From NCBI RefSeq assembly GCF_000011205.1, contig NC_003106.2, positions 930,001-994,000 of the forward strand: a DNA stretch of 64,000 bases, given 5' to 3'. The notes under the pieces are model-generated. The model was not told the origin of the DNA. It saw nothing but the letters and a program-made list of their open reading frames with translations, and searched no databases. Below are positions 1 to 9,199 of the stretch, one piece after another (position 1 is the stretch's first letter; each line of letters starts with the position of its first letter). Both the position numbers and the translations under genes were made by a program. Source of the DNA: Sulfurisphaera tokodaii str. 7 (GTDB taxonomy: Archaea > Thermoproteota > Thermoprotei_A > Sulfolobales > Sulfolobaceae).

Positions 1-654
1 CTCTTTCTTTACTTCATCACCCAACCACTCTAAGAGCCGTGCTGAGGGTTCTATCCCTAACTTTTTACCCTTCTCGATAAAGAACTTCAGTAACCCTTTT
101 AGGTCAACATCTGACCCTAAGATAACATTCCCCAAAGGCATTTCTGCAGTATAGCACGTGGTGTAGTCTTGTCCTCTCCATGGACACTTATCGGTACTGC
201 AGTTCTTGTGGTTAATACAAGACTCGGGTCCTAATACGTAACTTTTGTAACTCTGTAGGTCCATCACGGTCTCGTTATCTTTAACAAATGCGGGGTTGAA
301 CTTGTGTGGTGGTATATCATTAGATATTAGGTATATATGCAGTCCACCGTGAGGAGTGTCTACACAGAGCGTCTTACTGCAAATATCGTTTACTACAGAC
401 TCACCAATCCACGATTTCAGCAGTTCCTTATTCTCAAAGTCCAAAACCACGAGACCGTGCTGACCGCAAACGACTGCATAATTATATCCATCTTCAACCA
501 TCTTTAGGAATTTCTGCTTATCCTCATCACTCAGTGGCTGAGTGCTATATTTCTCCCACTCCTTAATCACGGGCTTTTTGCTTTGAGGGTCAATAGGAAT
601 AATCGCATATCCGCTTTCTACAAACTCTTTAGCCCACTGCAGTCTCTCACTCAC
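1..654 (-). CDS. Primase-polymerase replication protein, N-terminal part (pRN1 ORF904-like), partial
   Basis: The C-terminal end lies outside the window; about 218 residues are visible. The N-terminal domain fits the bifunctional DNA primase/polymerase family of pRN-type Sulfolobus plasmids, which starts and copies plasmid DNA. Visible motifs are VVLDFE (the DxE metal-binding pair), TPHGGLHIY (the conserved His of the active site) and a Cys/His-rich stem with CSTDKCPW and TTCYT, as in the zinc stem of the pRN1 enzyme. The start is taken at GTG (MSERLQWAKEF), which overlaps the stop of the upstream small gene (GTGAGTGA), so translation is probably coupled. In known pRN proteins a helicase domain follows; here it would be to the left. 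Family assignment is by motif memory, not by search. Confidence 0.82.
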   Translation of the reverse strand, partial: MSERLQWAKEFVESGYAIIPIDPQSKKPVIKEWEKYSTQPLSDEDKQKFLKMVEDGYNYAVVCGQHGLVVLDFENKELLKSWIGESVVNDICSKTLCVDTPHGGLHIYLISNDIPPHKFNPAFVKDNETVMDLQSYKSYVLGPESCINHKNCSTDKCPWRGQDYTTCYTAEMPLGNVILGSDVDLKGLLKFFIEKGKKLGIEPSARLLEWLGDEVKKE

Positions 655-859
655 CTTTCCTCACCCCCCTGAAGAGCGTGTAGGGGTCTTCTCCTCTGTA
701 CCCCCCTTCCTTCATTTCGGCGTGGATTTTGTCCTCAAGTCTTTGCGGGCATTCTGCATATTCGCCTATATGCCCACAAACTGAGGAGTCTGTAAAGCAG
801 TGCCTTCCAAATGGGCATGAAGGTTTTTTAATTTGTTTAAGAGAGTTTAAACTAGACAT
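647..859 (-). CDS. Small Cys-rich protein upstream of the replication gene
   Basis: About 70 residues. I do not recognise the family. Four cysteines (CPFGRHC, then C and C within the next 16 residues) suggest a small zinc-binding fold. The tail is charged. An in-frame GTG two codons earlier is an alternative start; ATG is preferred. The stop overlaps the GTG start of the primase-polymerase gene, so it is probably the last small gene of the replication operon before rep. In pRN plasmids this place is held by copG-like genes; this is not an obvious CopG. Confidence 0.6.
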   Translation of the reverse strand: MSSLNSLKQIKKPSCPFGRHCFTDSSVCGHIGEYAECPQRLEDKIHAEMKEGGYRGEDPYTLFRGVRKGE

Positions 860-910
860 ACCCACGCCCCTTCTGATTTTTTGTGACGAGACGTGAAAAA
901 ACGGATTAAC

Positions 911-1123
911 TTATGAAGACACCTCTACGCCTAATTCTTTAGCGAGTTTCTTTATCGCGATTTTTACTACGTCAGCTTCAGAGATGTCATATTTTTTGGC
1001 TATTTCCTTCAATAACTTCTTATCTTCTTCCCTTAAGCGGATATGGGCAAACGGTTTGTTAGACACCACGATATCAACCGAGATGAACATTGCGGGAAAC
1101 TTTATAAATAGCCCCCTTTTCAA
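911..1123 (-). CDS. Ribbon-helix-helix (CopG-like) DNA-binding protein
   Basis: The C-terminal part runs as a short beta strand (FAHIRL) followed by two amphipathic helices with a turn (EEDKKLLKEIAKKYDISE, then ADVVKIAIKKLAKEL), the layout of ribbon-helix-helix repressors such as the pRN1 copy-number regulator CopG. It would bind DNA as a dimer and limit expression of the rep gene just downstream. The long frame starts 4 nt inside the upstream gene. A second start at about 1090 (MFISVDIV) gives a more typical RHH length and has a TATA-like TTTATAAA about 20 nt before it. The start is therefore uncertain. Confidence 0.65.
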   Translation of the reverse strand: MKRGLFIKFPAMFISVDIVVSNKPFAHIRLREEDKKLLKEIAKKYDISEADVVKIAIKKLAKELGVEVSS

Positions 1124-1362
1124 AATTTTCCAGAATCGGCTTTCTTCAGTTCGCTTAGTTTCTTCTTATAACGCTTTTGAAGAATTTCTAAAATGTCGTC
1201 CAAGTACTCCTCAACAATATCCTCTAAGTCACTGTAATCAATTTTGACATCATCAACGGAAAACTCATACTCTAAGTTATCCGCATAAGGGTACCATTCA
1301 TCATATTCCTTAACGCACTCAGTGTTTTCCTCAATAACACGGTAAGGTATAACTATCCTCAT
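1120..1362 (-). CDS. Acidic small protein of the plasmid operon
   Basis: 80 residues, very rich in Asp, Glu and Tyr in the first two thirds, with a basic helix at the end (QKRYKKKLSELKK). No family recognised. It overlaps both neighbours by one to four bases, so it is translated as part of a tightly coupled operon that runs towards rep. The charge pattern is common among small proteins of archaeal viruses and plasmids; no function is claimed. Confidence 0.6.
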   Translation of the reverse strand: MRIVIPYRVIEENTECVKEYDEWYPYADNLEYEFSVDDVKIDYSDLEDIVEEYLDDILEILQKRYKKKLSELKKADSGKF

Positions 1363-1574
1363 CAGCTCACCTCAATAACCTCTAATTTTTTCCCGTCAAA
1401 CTCCATCTTTACAGCGAACATTAGCTTATCGTTGTCGTCATAGATTTTCACTAACACATTTTTGGGGTTGATAATGAAGTAGTCGAAATATTTGAAAGTC
1501 CTTATCCTTTCGTTTAGCGTGTCCTCAATTAACTCTTCTATCTCGTCCCAATCAGCGTGCATTAGATCTATCAT
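1362..1574 (-). CDS. Small protein of the plasmid operon, unknown
   Basis: 70 residues; a start at MHADWDEIEE (about 1562) is an alternative. An acidic N-terminal helix is followed by alternating strands (YFIINPKNVLVKIYDDNDKLMFAVKMEF), suggesting a compact alpha-beta fold. Overlaps of 4 nt or less on both sides show one operon. Not recognised. Confidence 0.58.
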   Translation of the reverse strand: MIDLMHADWDEIEELIEDTLNERIRTFKYFDYFIINPKNVLVKIYDDNDKLMFAVKMEFDGKKLEVIEVS

Positions 1575-1888
1575 AACTCCCTCACCATCACGTCGGCACT
1601 TCTGTTTGCATAAATCCTATCGATTATTTCCTTCACTCTGAAGAAATCGTCTATCGTTTCAAGTGTCGCAATAACGTTAATGTAGTGGTCAGCCTCTTCT
1701 ACCGTTGTAGGTTTTAATAGTAATAGGGCTTTAGCATATAACTCTACTTCTTCCGGTTCCGGTTCAAGATTTTCCTTTGCTAACGTCTCTACCACATGTT
1801 TTATGGCTTTAACGATTTGAGGAGATACGTAAAAAACGGATTCGTTTACCTTAACCCAATTTTCCCCGAATCGGATTTGGGCTTTCAT
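1571..1888 (-). CDS. First gene of the plasmid small-gene operon, unknown
   Basis: 105 residues from ATG (MKAQIRFGENWVKV); a TTG three codons earlier is possible. Mostly helical with an acidic middle, no recognised domain. It begins the leftward operon of five small genes plus rep. Upstream, on this strand, a TATA-like stretch (AGTTTAAATAT, about 1918-1928) overlaps the palindrome at 1900-1922, so the operon promoter is likely controlled through that operator. Confidence 0.6.
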   Translation of the reverse strand: MKAQIRFGENWVKVNESVFYVSPQIVKAIKHVVETLAKENLEPEPEEVELYAKALLLLKPTTVEEADHYINVIATLETIDDFFRVKEIIDRIYANRSADVMVREL

Positions 1889-1899
1889 TCCGATCAATT

Positions 1900-1964
1900 A
1901 AATATCCGGAATCCGGATATTTAAACTTATTTGTATCCGGAATTTTTATAAGGTATTCCGGATA
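1900..1964. promoter_or_regulatory. Divergent control region with paired TATCCGGA operators
   Basis: Between two divergent genes lie four copies of the core TATCCGGA in two inverted pairs. The first is a perfect palindrome (1900-1922, arms AAATATCCGGA and its complement, one base between). The second pair (1934-1942 and 1956-1964) brackets the TATA box TTTTTATAAG of the rightward AbrB-like gene, 27-30 nt before its GTG. The first overlaps the TATA/start area of the leftward operon. Binding by the AbrB-like product itself is my inference. Confidence 0.72.
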
Positions 1965-1975
1965 TAAACTAAGAT

Positions 1976-2158
1976 GTGGTAAAGCCGTATATCAGAAAAG
2001 GCGGAAGAGAAGGTGACGAAACATATTATCTTAATATCCCGCGTGATATCGCCAAAGCATTTAACATTACTAAAGAAGACGAGTTTGTCCTAAGTGTCGA
2101 GACTAAAGACGGGGAAATCACACTCTGCTATAAAAGGGTGAAAAAGGCAAAATCGTGA
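1976..2158 (+). CDS. AbrB/SpoVT-type transcription regulator
   Basis: 60 residues with the swapped-hairpin layout of AbrB-like DNA-binding proteins: RKGGREGDETYYLNIPRDIAKAFNI is the usual strand-turn-IPxxIAxxxxI pattern, followed by DEFVLSVE and a last strand. Start GTG is supported by a TATA box 27-30 nt upstream (leaderless). It is transcribed away from the plasmid operon, and the shared control region carries symmetric repeats, so autoregulation and control of the operon are likely. Confidence 0.75.
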   Translation: MVKPYIRKGGREGDETYYLNIPRDIAKAFNITKEDEFVLSVETKDGEITLCYKRVKKAKS

Positions 2159-2215
2159 TTTTTTGTTCCAAATTGGTATCTTTTTTGTTCCACTTAGGTG
2201 CCAAAAAGCACCTGA

Positions 2216-2593
2216 TTACTCCTCTTCAACTTCTTCTTCAGTCTCTTCTTCCCAATCTTCCTCTTCCATTTCTTCTTCCCTCTCTTGTGAGGTCTCTTCA
2301 TCAATTTCCATGTCCATTTCCCTATGCAGTTCTAACAACCTCACCTCACCGAAAAAAGCACGGCAGACCAGTTCTACCCCTTCACTTATGGGAAATGCCA
2401 AACCCTTAATACAGACATAACGTAAAGCCTCATAGACCTTCCTAGCCTTCCACTCAGACCAACCAAACTCAAACTGCAGTGCCACACGTGTTACTTTCCT
2501 TTCCCGCCTCAATAACTCTATAGCCTTCTGCAGATCTGGATTCTTCTTAATATACTCCATAATTTGTGAGTGTGTGTTTTCGTGTGACTCCAT
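2216..2593 (-). CDS. Helix-turn-helix protein with long acidic tail
   Basis: 125 residues. The first 80 look like a winged-helix/HTH domain (KAIELLRRERKVTRVALQF, then WSEWKARKVYEALRYV as a recognition-like helix). The last 40 are almost only Glu, Asp and Met. Acidic tails can mimic DNA or make protein contacts. It occupies the position of small regulators such as PlrA in pRN plasmids, but I do not see homology. Transcribed divergently from the zinc-finger gene through a symmetric promoter pair. Confidence 0.62.
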   Translation of the reverse strand: MESHENTHSQIMEYIKKNPDLQKAIELLRRERKVTRVALQFEFGWSEWKARKVYEALRYVCIKGLAFPISEGVELVCRAFFGEVRLLELHREMDMEIDEETSQEREEEMEEEDWEEETEEEVEEE

Positions 2594-2627
2594 AAACTAT
2601 ATAGCTCATTCGGCAATTATATAGTTT
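2594..2627. promoter_or_regulatory. Symmetric crossed divergent promoter
   Basis: AAACTATATA (2594-2603) and its exact reverse complement TATATAGTTT (2618-2627) flank a 14-bp centre. Each TATA box lies next to the opposite gene's start and about 25-30 nt from its own start codon (ATG at 2631 rightwards, ATG at 2593 leftwards), so both genes would be leaderless and the two promoters occupy the same DNA. Confidence 0.6.
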
Positions 2628-2630
2628 TTG

Positions 2631-2954
2631 ATGAAATCTAAAGATAATCACGGGTTAGCCCTACAGTCTAAAGAGTCTCAAGTTGATGCCTTGGATTTCC
2701 TTAGGAAAGCTATAGAGACTATTGATTTTCAGCAGAACGACTTACTCCTCTACTTTTCCTTAGTCCAAGTGTATAAGTGGGTCTGCCCCGTGTGTTTGAC
2801 CCCTTTTAGGAGTTACATATCGTTCATAAAGCATTTGCGTTATGAAGAACACAGTAAGGTCTGTAGGTATTGCGGTAAGGAGTTTGCTAAGTCTGATGAC
2901 CTAATTCAGCATATCGTAAGGAAACACTTAATACACGGTGTTTACGGATTTTAG
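2631..2954 (+). CDS. C2H2 zinc-finger protein
   Basis: 107 residues from ATG (TTG one codon earlier possible). Two C2H2 fingers fill the C-terminal half: CPVCLTPF...HLRYEEH and CRYCGKEFAKSDDLIQHIVRKH. Such small C2H2 proteins are common in Sulfolobus viruses and pRN/pSSVx plasmids and act as DNA-binding regulators. The N-terminal half is helical and unrecognised. Confidence 0.8.
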   Translation: MKSKDNHGLALQSKESQVDALDFLRKAIETIDFQQNDLLLYFSLVQVYKWVCPVCLTPFRSYISFIKHLRYEEHSKVCRYCGKEFAKSDDLIQHIVRKHLIHGVYGF

Positions 2955-3041
2955 GTACTTGCTATAATGCGTGAAAAGACGTCAAAAGTGCCAAGTACCT
3001 AACGTTATTTTTCTTTCAATTCTACGTTAGGTAGGTACTTG
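2951..3041. repeat. GTACTT/AAGTACC repeat cluster
   Basis: TTAGGTACTTG (from 2951) recurs inverted as CAAGTACCTAACGT (about 2991) and again direct as TTAGGTAGGTACTTG (about 3027). A further perfect 12-bp inverted repeat (TATTTTCACTGC / GCAGTGAAAATA) sits at about 3078-3150, partly inside the small membrane gene. The cluster lies between the regulator block and the integrase and could be a replication or recombination control site. Confidence 0.4.
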
Positions 3042-3056
3042 AAACGGGTCGGGCTT

Positions 3057-3185
3057 TCAATCCTCTTCAGCACGCCGTATTTTCACTGCAATATACACAA
3101 TAGAGGCAATAATGAAGAGGATATAATTTTGGCTCAGCAGTGAAAATATGAAGATAAGCAGTAGTAGGACTAAGCCCCACCTCAT
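3057..3185 (-). CDS. 42-residue membrane protein downstream of integrase
   Basis: ATG follows the integrase stop directly (TAAATG). The product has two hydrophobic stretches (GLVLLLLIFIFSLL and YILFIIASIVYIAV) separated by SQN, and ends with charged residues KIRRAEED, so a two-pass hairpin with the tail in the cytoplasm is likely. It is co-transcribed with the integrase. Not recognised; holin-like or simply an accessory plasmid gene. Confidence 0.5.
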   Translation of the reverse strand: MRWGLVLLLLIFIFSLLSQNYILFIIASIVYIAVKIRRAEED

Positions 3186-4103
<918 letters not shown>

Positions 4104-4320
4104 CTGTTGGGTTTATACCCTCTAATACCCCCAATGCTATTTTCACTACCTTAGTTAAAGGATCCACGTAACGGTCCCTTATCTGGCCTCATTCACCCTT
4201 CTCTATTAAGTAAACATAATACTTTCCCTTAACCTCACAAATTCTGATATCACCAAATGTGAAAACTTTATTACTTATATCTTTTCCTCTTTTATATTTA
4301 TCACGTTTGGATAGAGTGTG
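4104..4320 (-). pseudogene. Decayed integrase N-terminal part (int(N) relic)
   Basis: The reverse strand reads FGDIRICEVKGKYYVYL, then EKGE, a stop, and DRYVDPLTKVV, matching the layout of the SSV1 integrase N-terminus ([19 protein letters not shown], then RYVGPLADVV). It runs in frame into the tRNA sequence as DRPGFEPGTS, whereas int(C) to the left uses another frame (GRDLNPGPL). It has an internal TGA and no clear start. I interpret it as a relic from an older element in the same tRNA. The rest of this gap, to about 4700, is AT-rich without a recognisable gene. Confidence 0.68.
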
Positions 4321-4715
4321 GAGATAGCATTGTCATTGGTGTATTTATATTTCTTCGCTAAAATGAAGTATGCAAACCATATTTTTATATCTGCTAGTTG
4401 TAGATATTTTCATTGATAAATTTACGTGCAAATGACAAGACTATTTTCGCAATACAACTATAATGAAAAGGATTATGATCATAAAATTTAAATTATAATA
4501 TATGAGGATTATTAGCCAAAAATTATATATTTTACAAATGCGATAGAAAATGTATTTAATACGAGTATATTTTGACCGGTAAAAGTGATTTTTAGAATGC
4601 GTTCAATTAGCTATAAGAGGTAAATATCTTTCTGATTAATTTTCGTTTTATATAGTCTAACGCTTTATAACTATTATAAGAAAGACTATAATTATCCTTG
4701 ATCAAATTTTTTATC

Positions 4716-5729
4716 ATGAGACAAGTATGCATGCGTTGTGGAATGGAAAGAGAAGGGTTAGAAGTGCGCTGTAAGAGGTGTGGAGGTCCTTTTAAGGTTG
4801 AGGTTGAGGATATTCCTTTCTCTAAAAATTTAAGGGAAAATTTTCCTTATATAAAGAACTGGATTTCATTAGGGGAATGGCATACTCCTATGATAAGGTC
4901 TAATAACGTTTATTTTAAATTGGATTTCCTTAATCCTACTGGGTCTTATAAAGACAGAGGGTCTGTTACGTTAATTTCTTATTTAGCCGAAAGAGGGATA
5001 AAGCAAATTTCTGAAGATTCGTCTGGAAATGCTGGGGCTTCTATTGCTGCTTACGGTTCTGCAGCTGGAATGAGAGTTAAAATATTTGTTCCTTCAACTG
5101 CTAGAGGGAATAAACTAAAGCAGATTGAGATTTACGGTGCAGAAGTTATTAAAGTCGAGGGTAGTAGAGAAGATGTTTCGAAAGCTGCTGAAAACTCTTC
5201 ATATTATTATGCGTCTCATGTTCTTCAACCTCAGTTTAGGGATGGAATAAGGTCTTTGGCTTATGAAATTGTAAGTGACTTAGGCTGGAGATCACCAGAT
5301 AACGTGTTTTTACCAACATCTGCTGGAACTTTACTCTTGGGTGTTTTTGAAGGGTTTAGGCATATGTTTAATCAGGGTATAATAAGTAAAATTCCTAGGT
5401 TAATAGCAGTACAGACTGAACAAGTTATGCCTCTATGCTCTAAGATAAAGGGACTAAAGTATACTCCGCCAGAAAAAGTTACGTCAATTGCAGATGCTTT
5501 AGTTTCTACTAGTCCTTTCCTTCTGCCAGAAATGGAAAAAATAGTGAAAGAGTATGGCGACTGTATAGTAGTGTCTGATGAAGAAATTTTAAACTCCTGG
5601 AAGGAATTAGCTAAGAAAGGCATTCTCGTAGAATATAGTTCTGCTACAGTTTATTCTGCTTATAAGAAGATTAATCCAGAAGGAACTAGTGTATTAGTAT
5701 TAACTGGAAGTGGTCTTAAAGTTTTATAA
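4716..5729 (+). CDS. thrC: Threonine synthase (PLP-dependent)
   Basis: 337 residues from ATG ([13 protein letters not shown]); a TTG six codons upstream is less likely. It converts O-phosphohomoserine to threonine. A zinc-ribbon-like start (CMRCG, CKRCGG) precedes the fold-type II PLP domain, with the Schiff-base Lys in [10 protein letters not shown], the SSGNAGAS phosphate-binding loop and a C-terminal TGSGLK loop. All are normal for the archaeal short ThrC. First chromosomal gene after the att border. Confidence 0.88.
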   Translation: MRQVCMRCGMEREGLEVRCKRCGGPFKVEVEDIPFSKNLRENFPYIKNWISLGEWHTPMIRSNNVYFKLDFLNPTGSYKDRGSVTLISYLAERGIKQISEDSSGNAGASIAAYGSAAGMRVKIFVPSTARGNKLKQIEIYGAEVIKVEGSREDVSKAAENSSYYYASHVLQPQFRDGIRSLAYEIVSDLGWRSPDNVFLPTSAGTLLLGVFEGFRHMFNQGIISKIPRLIAVQTEQVMPLCSKIKGLKYTPPEKVTSIADALVSTSPFLLPEMEKIVKEYGDCIVVSDEEILNSWKELAKKGILVEYSSATVYSAYKKINPEGTSVLVLTGSGLKVL

Positions 5730-6178
5730 AAATTATTTATGTATATTCTTAACTTGATATAATGAAAAACTATACTAGTACGACAATATGAATTGTCAGC
5801 TTCTAAACTCCTATACAAGTGATTAATATCTCTAAGAAAATTTTAAGATTTGGATCTCTATATTTAACTAAAAATATAATAAGGTTAAGTAACGACAATT
5901 GGATAAGATAAGCATTTGAATTTGTAATTTCTGCAATATTAATGGATTTTATTATGTTTATAAAGAGAAATAGGTTATGGATAATGTAATTATCTTAAAT
6001 TACTAATAAAGAGAGAATATAAATAGAGTACATGAGTAACTTGTTTTTTCCTAAAATCAATAGTTGGATCAGCTTTTCTTTGTATATTTATTATCATCAA
6101 TCAATCCGCCCATCGCTCATCATTATGACTATATTCTTAACAAAAAGTCTTAAAAAGGTTAGTTATAATGATTAATAT
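5730..6178. other. Intergenic, no gene seen
   Basis: About 450 nt of AT-rich sequence. The only structured part is at about 6070-6127 on the minus strand, where C-box-like ATGATGA is followed by a GC-rich dozen bases and TTGA (see findings). A TATA-like stretch precedes the tRNA. Confidence 0.4.
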
Positions 6179-6268
6179 GGGCCCGTAGCTTAGCTTGGTA
6201 GAGCGCCCGGCTGATAACACTCCCGGTCAGACACCGGGAGGTCGCGGGTTCAAGTCCCGCCGGGCCCA
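6179..6268 (+). tRNA. tRNA-Ile(GAU) with 16-nt intron
   Basis: Acceptor GGGCCCG pairs with CGGGCCC plus A. The anticodon loop CTGATAA (anticodon GAT) is interrupted after position 37 by a 16-nt intron at 6217-6232. The splice sites form a textbook bulge-helix-bulge: CTGA pairs with TCAG, with 3-nt bulges TAA and ACA, cut between the second and third base. T arm CGCGGGTTCAAGTCCCGC is normal. 74 nt after splicing. Confidence 0.88.
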
Positions 6269-6314
6269 TACTTGTGAAAGTTTTTAATAACCCTTGATAC
6301 CTATATTACTTAGC

Positions 6315-7355
6315 ATGTCACTCTCCATCATTCTTTTCTCGTTCTTAATACCTGGTATGATTTTCTCCTATACTTTATATTCTTCTTCATATTATACGAC
6401 ACAGAATCAATATTTAATTTATATATACAATTTTAACATGACATGGGAGAATACAAGTTTTAATGTTCATGTAGTGAGTAACTTTACTACTCATACACCT
6501 CCGCTTCCGCCACACTCAAATATATCATCTTTTAATTTGAATGGAGTGCTTACCTATTACGATCTTTACTATAACCAGTACTATCTTCCAATTATCTCAT
6601 TATTTACTAATTTCACTACTTCAACTTTCCCTATAAACAATGGCTCTGTTAGTATTCCTGTCATAAAGTTCTATTCTCCAGGTGGAAGTTACATTATTGT
6701 ATCTTCTCAATATGGTTTCCCTATATTAATTTATAACAAAACTTTTGAAAATAATATCAAGTTCAATTTCAGTGTAAAATTAAACTTCGTAAAACCATTA
6801 CCTAATTTTATAAAGACATACAATGTGTATAAAGTTAACTTAGACTATCTTTTCAAGGGTAATACCATACATAAAGAGGTTTATATAGTCTCTCCTCATG
6901 CTACATTCTCATATCACAACTTAAATATAGGGAATTTAACAGTAAGTGCTCTAAATATTTCTTCTCAAGGATATGCGACAGTAATTTTACCAATAGGTGA
7001 GTTTCCATGGGTAGAGCCTAGTGGTACAATATATGTAAATGGAACTGCATATTCTATAATAGTTCAAGAGAGTTCTGTGTATGGTAATATATTCTGGGAA
7101 ACTACTTACAAATATGCTAATAAATCATTTCCTTTCATGGGCGTAATGATTGGTCACTATTATGTTCTCTTCTTCCCTAATGGCGGAAAAATATCTATAA
7201 TTTTCTCCAATTTTAATCAAGGAGAAATTGTTGGAATAAAAGAATCAGTCATATCTTCATCTGATTCTTTCCCATCAGAGTATGTGTTAATAGTAGGATT
7301 TAGTGTAGTAATAGTTATAGCTATCGTAGTATTTATTAGATCAAGAAGAAAGTAA
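6315..7355 (+). CDS. Secreted or membrane-anchored surface protein, unknown
   Basis: 346 residues from ATG ([14 protein letters not shown]); a TTG upstream extends it by seven. N-terminal signal peptide or anchor, a long Asn/Ser/Thr/Tyr-rich beta-type ectodomain with many N-glycosylation sequons, and a C-terminal transmembrane helix followed by RSRRK. This is the usual build of Sulfolobales cell-surface proteins anchored outside by the C-terminus. No enzyme motif seen. It starts 46 nt after tRNA-Ile and overlaps the end of sucD tail to tail by 15 nt. Confidence 0.65.
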   Translation: MSLSIILFSFLIPGMIFSYTLYSSSYYTTQNQYLIYIYNFNMTWENTSFNVHVVSNFTTHTPPLPPHSNISSFNLNGVLTYYDLYYNQYYLPIISLFTNFTTSTFPINNGSVSIPVIKFYSPGGSYIIVSSQYGFPILIYNKTFENNIKFNFSVKLNFVKPLPNFIKTYNVYKVNLDYLFKGNTIHKEVYIVSPHATFSYHNLNIGNLTVSALNISSQGYATVILPIGEFPWVEPSGTIYVNGTAYSIIVQESSVYGNIFWETTYKYANKSFPFMGVMIGHYYVLFFPNGGKISIIFSNFNQGEIVGIKESVISSSDSFPSEYVLIVGFSVVIVIAIVVFIRSRRK

Positions 7356-8198
7356 CTTAGGTATTTCGTAAGGTGTTTTTGCAACTGGTATTCCAGCCTC
7401 TGTTAAAGCTTTTATTTTACTTTCAAATGTTCCCATACCCATATAAACTACCGCACCAGCATGACCCATTCTTTTTTCTCTTGGTGCTGTCATGCCTGCA
7501 ATATATGCAACTATTTTTTTCTTTATCTTTCCTTCAGCTTTCATCTTTGCAACTCTCTCTTCCATTGTACCGCCAATTTCTCCTATCATTACTATACTTT
7601 CTGTTTCTGGGTCTTCTTCGAACATTTTTACAATCTCAATCATATCAGTTCCTATTATAGGATCTCCGCCAATTCCAATAACAGTAGATTGCCCATAATC
7701 TTTTTTCACCATTTCAGCTACTTCATATGTTAATGTTCCAGACCTAGATACGATACCAACTTTCCCTTTCTTAAAAGGTCTAGGTGGAAGAATTCCTATT
7801 AAGCTCTCTTCTGGAACTATTAGACCGGGGCAATTTGGACCAATAATTCTAGTCCCTTTTGTTTTAGCATATTTAACGATTTTCAACATATCAAGGACTG
7901 GTATGTGTTCTGTTATTACTACAACTAATTTTATTCCACCGTCAATTGCTTCGTAGATAGCATCTGGTGCATATTTTGCTGGTACAAATACTATACTTGC
8001 ATCTATTTCGTGTTCTTTGAGGGCATCTTCAATAGTATCGTAAACTGGTACCCCATGAACAGTAGTTCCACCTTTGCCTGGACTTACTCCAGCAACAATT
8101 TTAGTTCCGTAAGTGAGCATTTGTTTGGTGTGGAACGAGCCTTCTTTACCGGTAATTCCCTGAACTAGTACTCTTGTGTTCCTATTTATGAGCGTAAT
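7341..8198 (-). CDS. sucD: Succinyl-CoA synthetase alpha subunit (odd start)
   Basis: Makes succinate, CoA and NTP from succinyl-CoA in the citric acid cycle, with SucC. The CoA-binding N-terminal domain ([21 protein letters not shown], then GVSPGKGG) is followed by the phosphohistidine in [10 protein letters not shown]. The conserved N-terminus lies before the first ATG (8120), so the gene must begin further up, yet the frame back to the stop at 8202-8204 has no ATG, GTG or TTG. Candidates are ATT at 8196-8198 or ATA at 8187-8189. The frame overlaps the end of sucC, so initiation may be coupled to its termination. A sequencing error is the other explanation. Confidence 0.85.
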   Translation of the reverse strand: MTLINRNTRVLVQGITGKEGSFHTKQMLTYGTKIVAGVSPGKGGTTVHGVPVYDTIEDALKEHEIDASIVFVPAKYAPDAIYEAIDGGIKLVVVITEHIPVLDMLKIVKYAKTKGTRIIGPNCPGLIVPEESLIGILPPRPFKKGKVGIVSRSGTLTYEVAEMVKKDYGQSTVIGIGGDPIIGTDMIEIVKMFEEDPETESIVMIGEIGGTMEERVAKMKAEGKIKKKIVAYIAGMTAPREKRMGHAGAVVYMGMGTFESKIKALTEAGIPVAKTPYEIPKLLSS

Positions 8199-9199
8199 GC
8201 ATCACCTATGCAACTTAATGCATCAGTATAATATTTAATACCATTATCTTGAAGTATTTTCCTTCCTTGTTCTTCGTTTGTTCCCACAAGTCTTACATAT
8301 ATGGGTTTCTTTATTAAACTGTACGCATCAACTATTCCAAGTGCGACTTCATCACATTTTGTTATTCCTCCATAAATATTTATAATAATTTTCTTAACCT
8401 TAGGATTTGAACCAATCTTCAATACTGCTTCTTTAACTTTCTCTCTGTCTGCTCCACCACCAACATCATAGAAATCAGCTGGACTTCCCCCCATTAATTT
8501 AACCATATCCATGGTAGCCATAGTTAATCCAGCCCCATTACCTATAATCCCAATATCTCCATCTAACTCTACATAGGCATCTTTACTAGGTGATCTTCCA
8601 ATTTTTTCTAATAGATCTTGGTGTCTAAATAATGCGTTATCTTCTAAAATTACTTTTGAATCTAAAGCATAAAGTCTTCCATCCACTGTGACAGCTAATG
8701 GGTTTATTTCAGCTAATTCAGCATCATATTCAGTAACCAATTTGTATAATCCTTTAATTATGGGTTCAAGACCCTTAACATTAAGATATTTTTCAATTTT
8801 AATAACATCATAAGATCTTACTCCTCTTTCAATTGGTATATGAAAAATTTTTACATTTTTGCTACTCTCTATATCGATTCCACCTTCTGGTGATGCTACA
8901 ATAATAGGTTCTGCAACATCTCTATCTATTAATGCCGATAAGTAGATTTCTTTTTCATGCGGAATAAATTCTTCTACGAGGAATTTATTAACTCCTAACT
9001 TCATAAGCTCATTTATAGTCTCTTCAACATTTTCAGTTACTCTTACTAATCCTCTTTTTCCTCTTGCTCCTTCAAGTAGTTGAGATTTAACTACAGCTTT
9101 TCCTTCCCATTTTATTGGTTTATCTGTAACTATACCTTTTGGTACTGGGATTCCTACTTCCCTAAAAAGTTCCTTTCCTTCAAACTCGTAAAGTTTCAA
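8186..9199 (-). CDS. sucC: Succinyl-CoA synthetase beta subunit
   Basis: 337 residues, slightly shorter than bacterial SucC. ATP-grasp domain at the N-terminus ([18 protein letters not shown]) and the CoA-ligase flavodoxin-like domain at the C-terminus ([15 protein letters not shown], then [10 protein letters not shown]). Start TTG ([12 protein letters not shown]) overlaps the stop of the upstream HhH gene (TTGA). Operon order on this strand: HhH protein, sucC, sucD, with overlaps. Confidence 0.9.
   Translation of the reverse strand: MKLYEFEGKELFREVGIPVPKGIVTDKPIKWEGKAVVKSQLLEGARGKRGLVRVTENVEETINELMKLGVNKFLVEEFIPHEKEIYLSALIDRDVAEPIIVASPEGGIDIESSKNVKIFHIPIERGVRSYDVIKIEKYLNVKGLEPIIKGLYKLVTEYDAELAEINPLAVTVDGRLYALDSKVILEDNALFRHQDLLEKIGRSPSKDAYVELDGDIGIIGNGAGLTMATMDMVKLMGGSPADFYDVGGGADREKVKEAVLKIGSNPKVKKIIINIYGGITKCDEVALGIVDAYSLIKKPIYVRLVGTNEEQGRKILQDNGIKYYTDALSCIGDALRS

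Noticed and set aside
2163-2420. Long plus-strand frames opposite the acidic-tail HTH gene
   Set aside because: They are shadows of Glu-rich codons (giving Ser/Leu runs); no natural protein composition or start signal.
7373-7733. Several plus-strand frames opposite sucD
   Set aside because: Phe/Leu/Ser-rich shadows of the conserved SucD coding strand.
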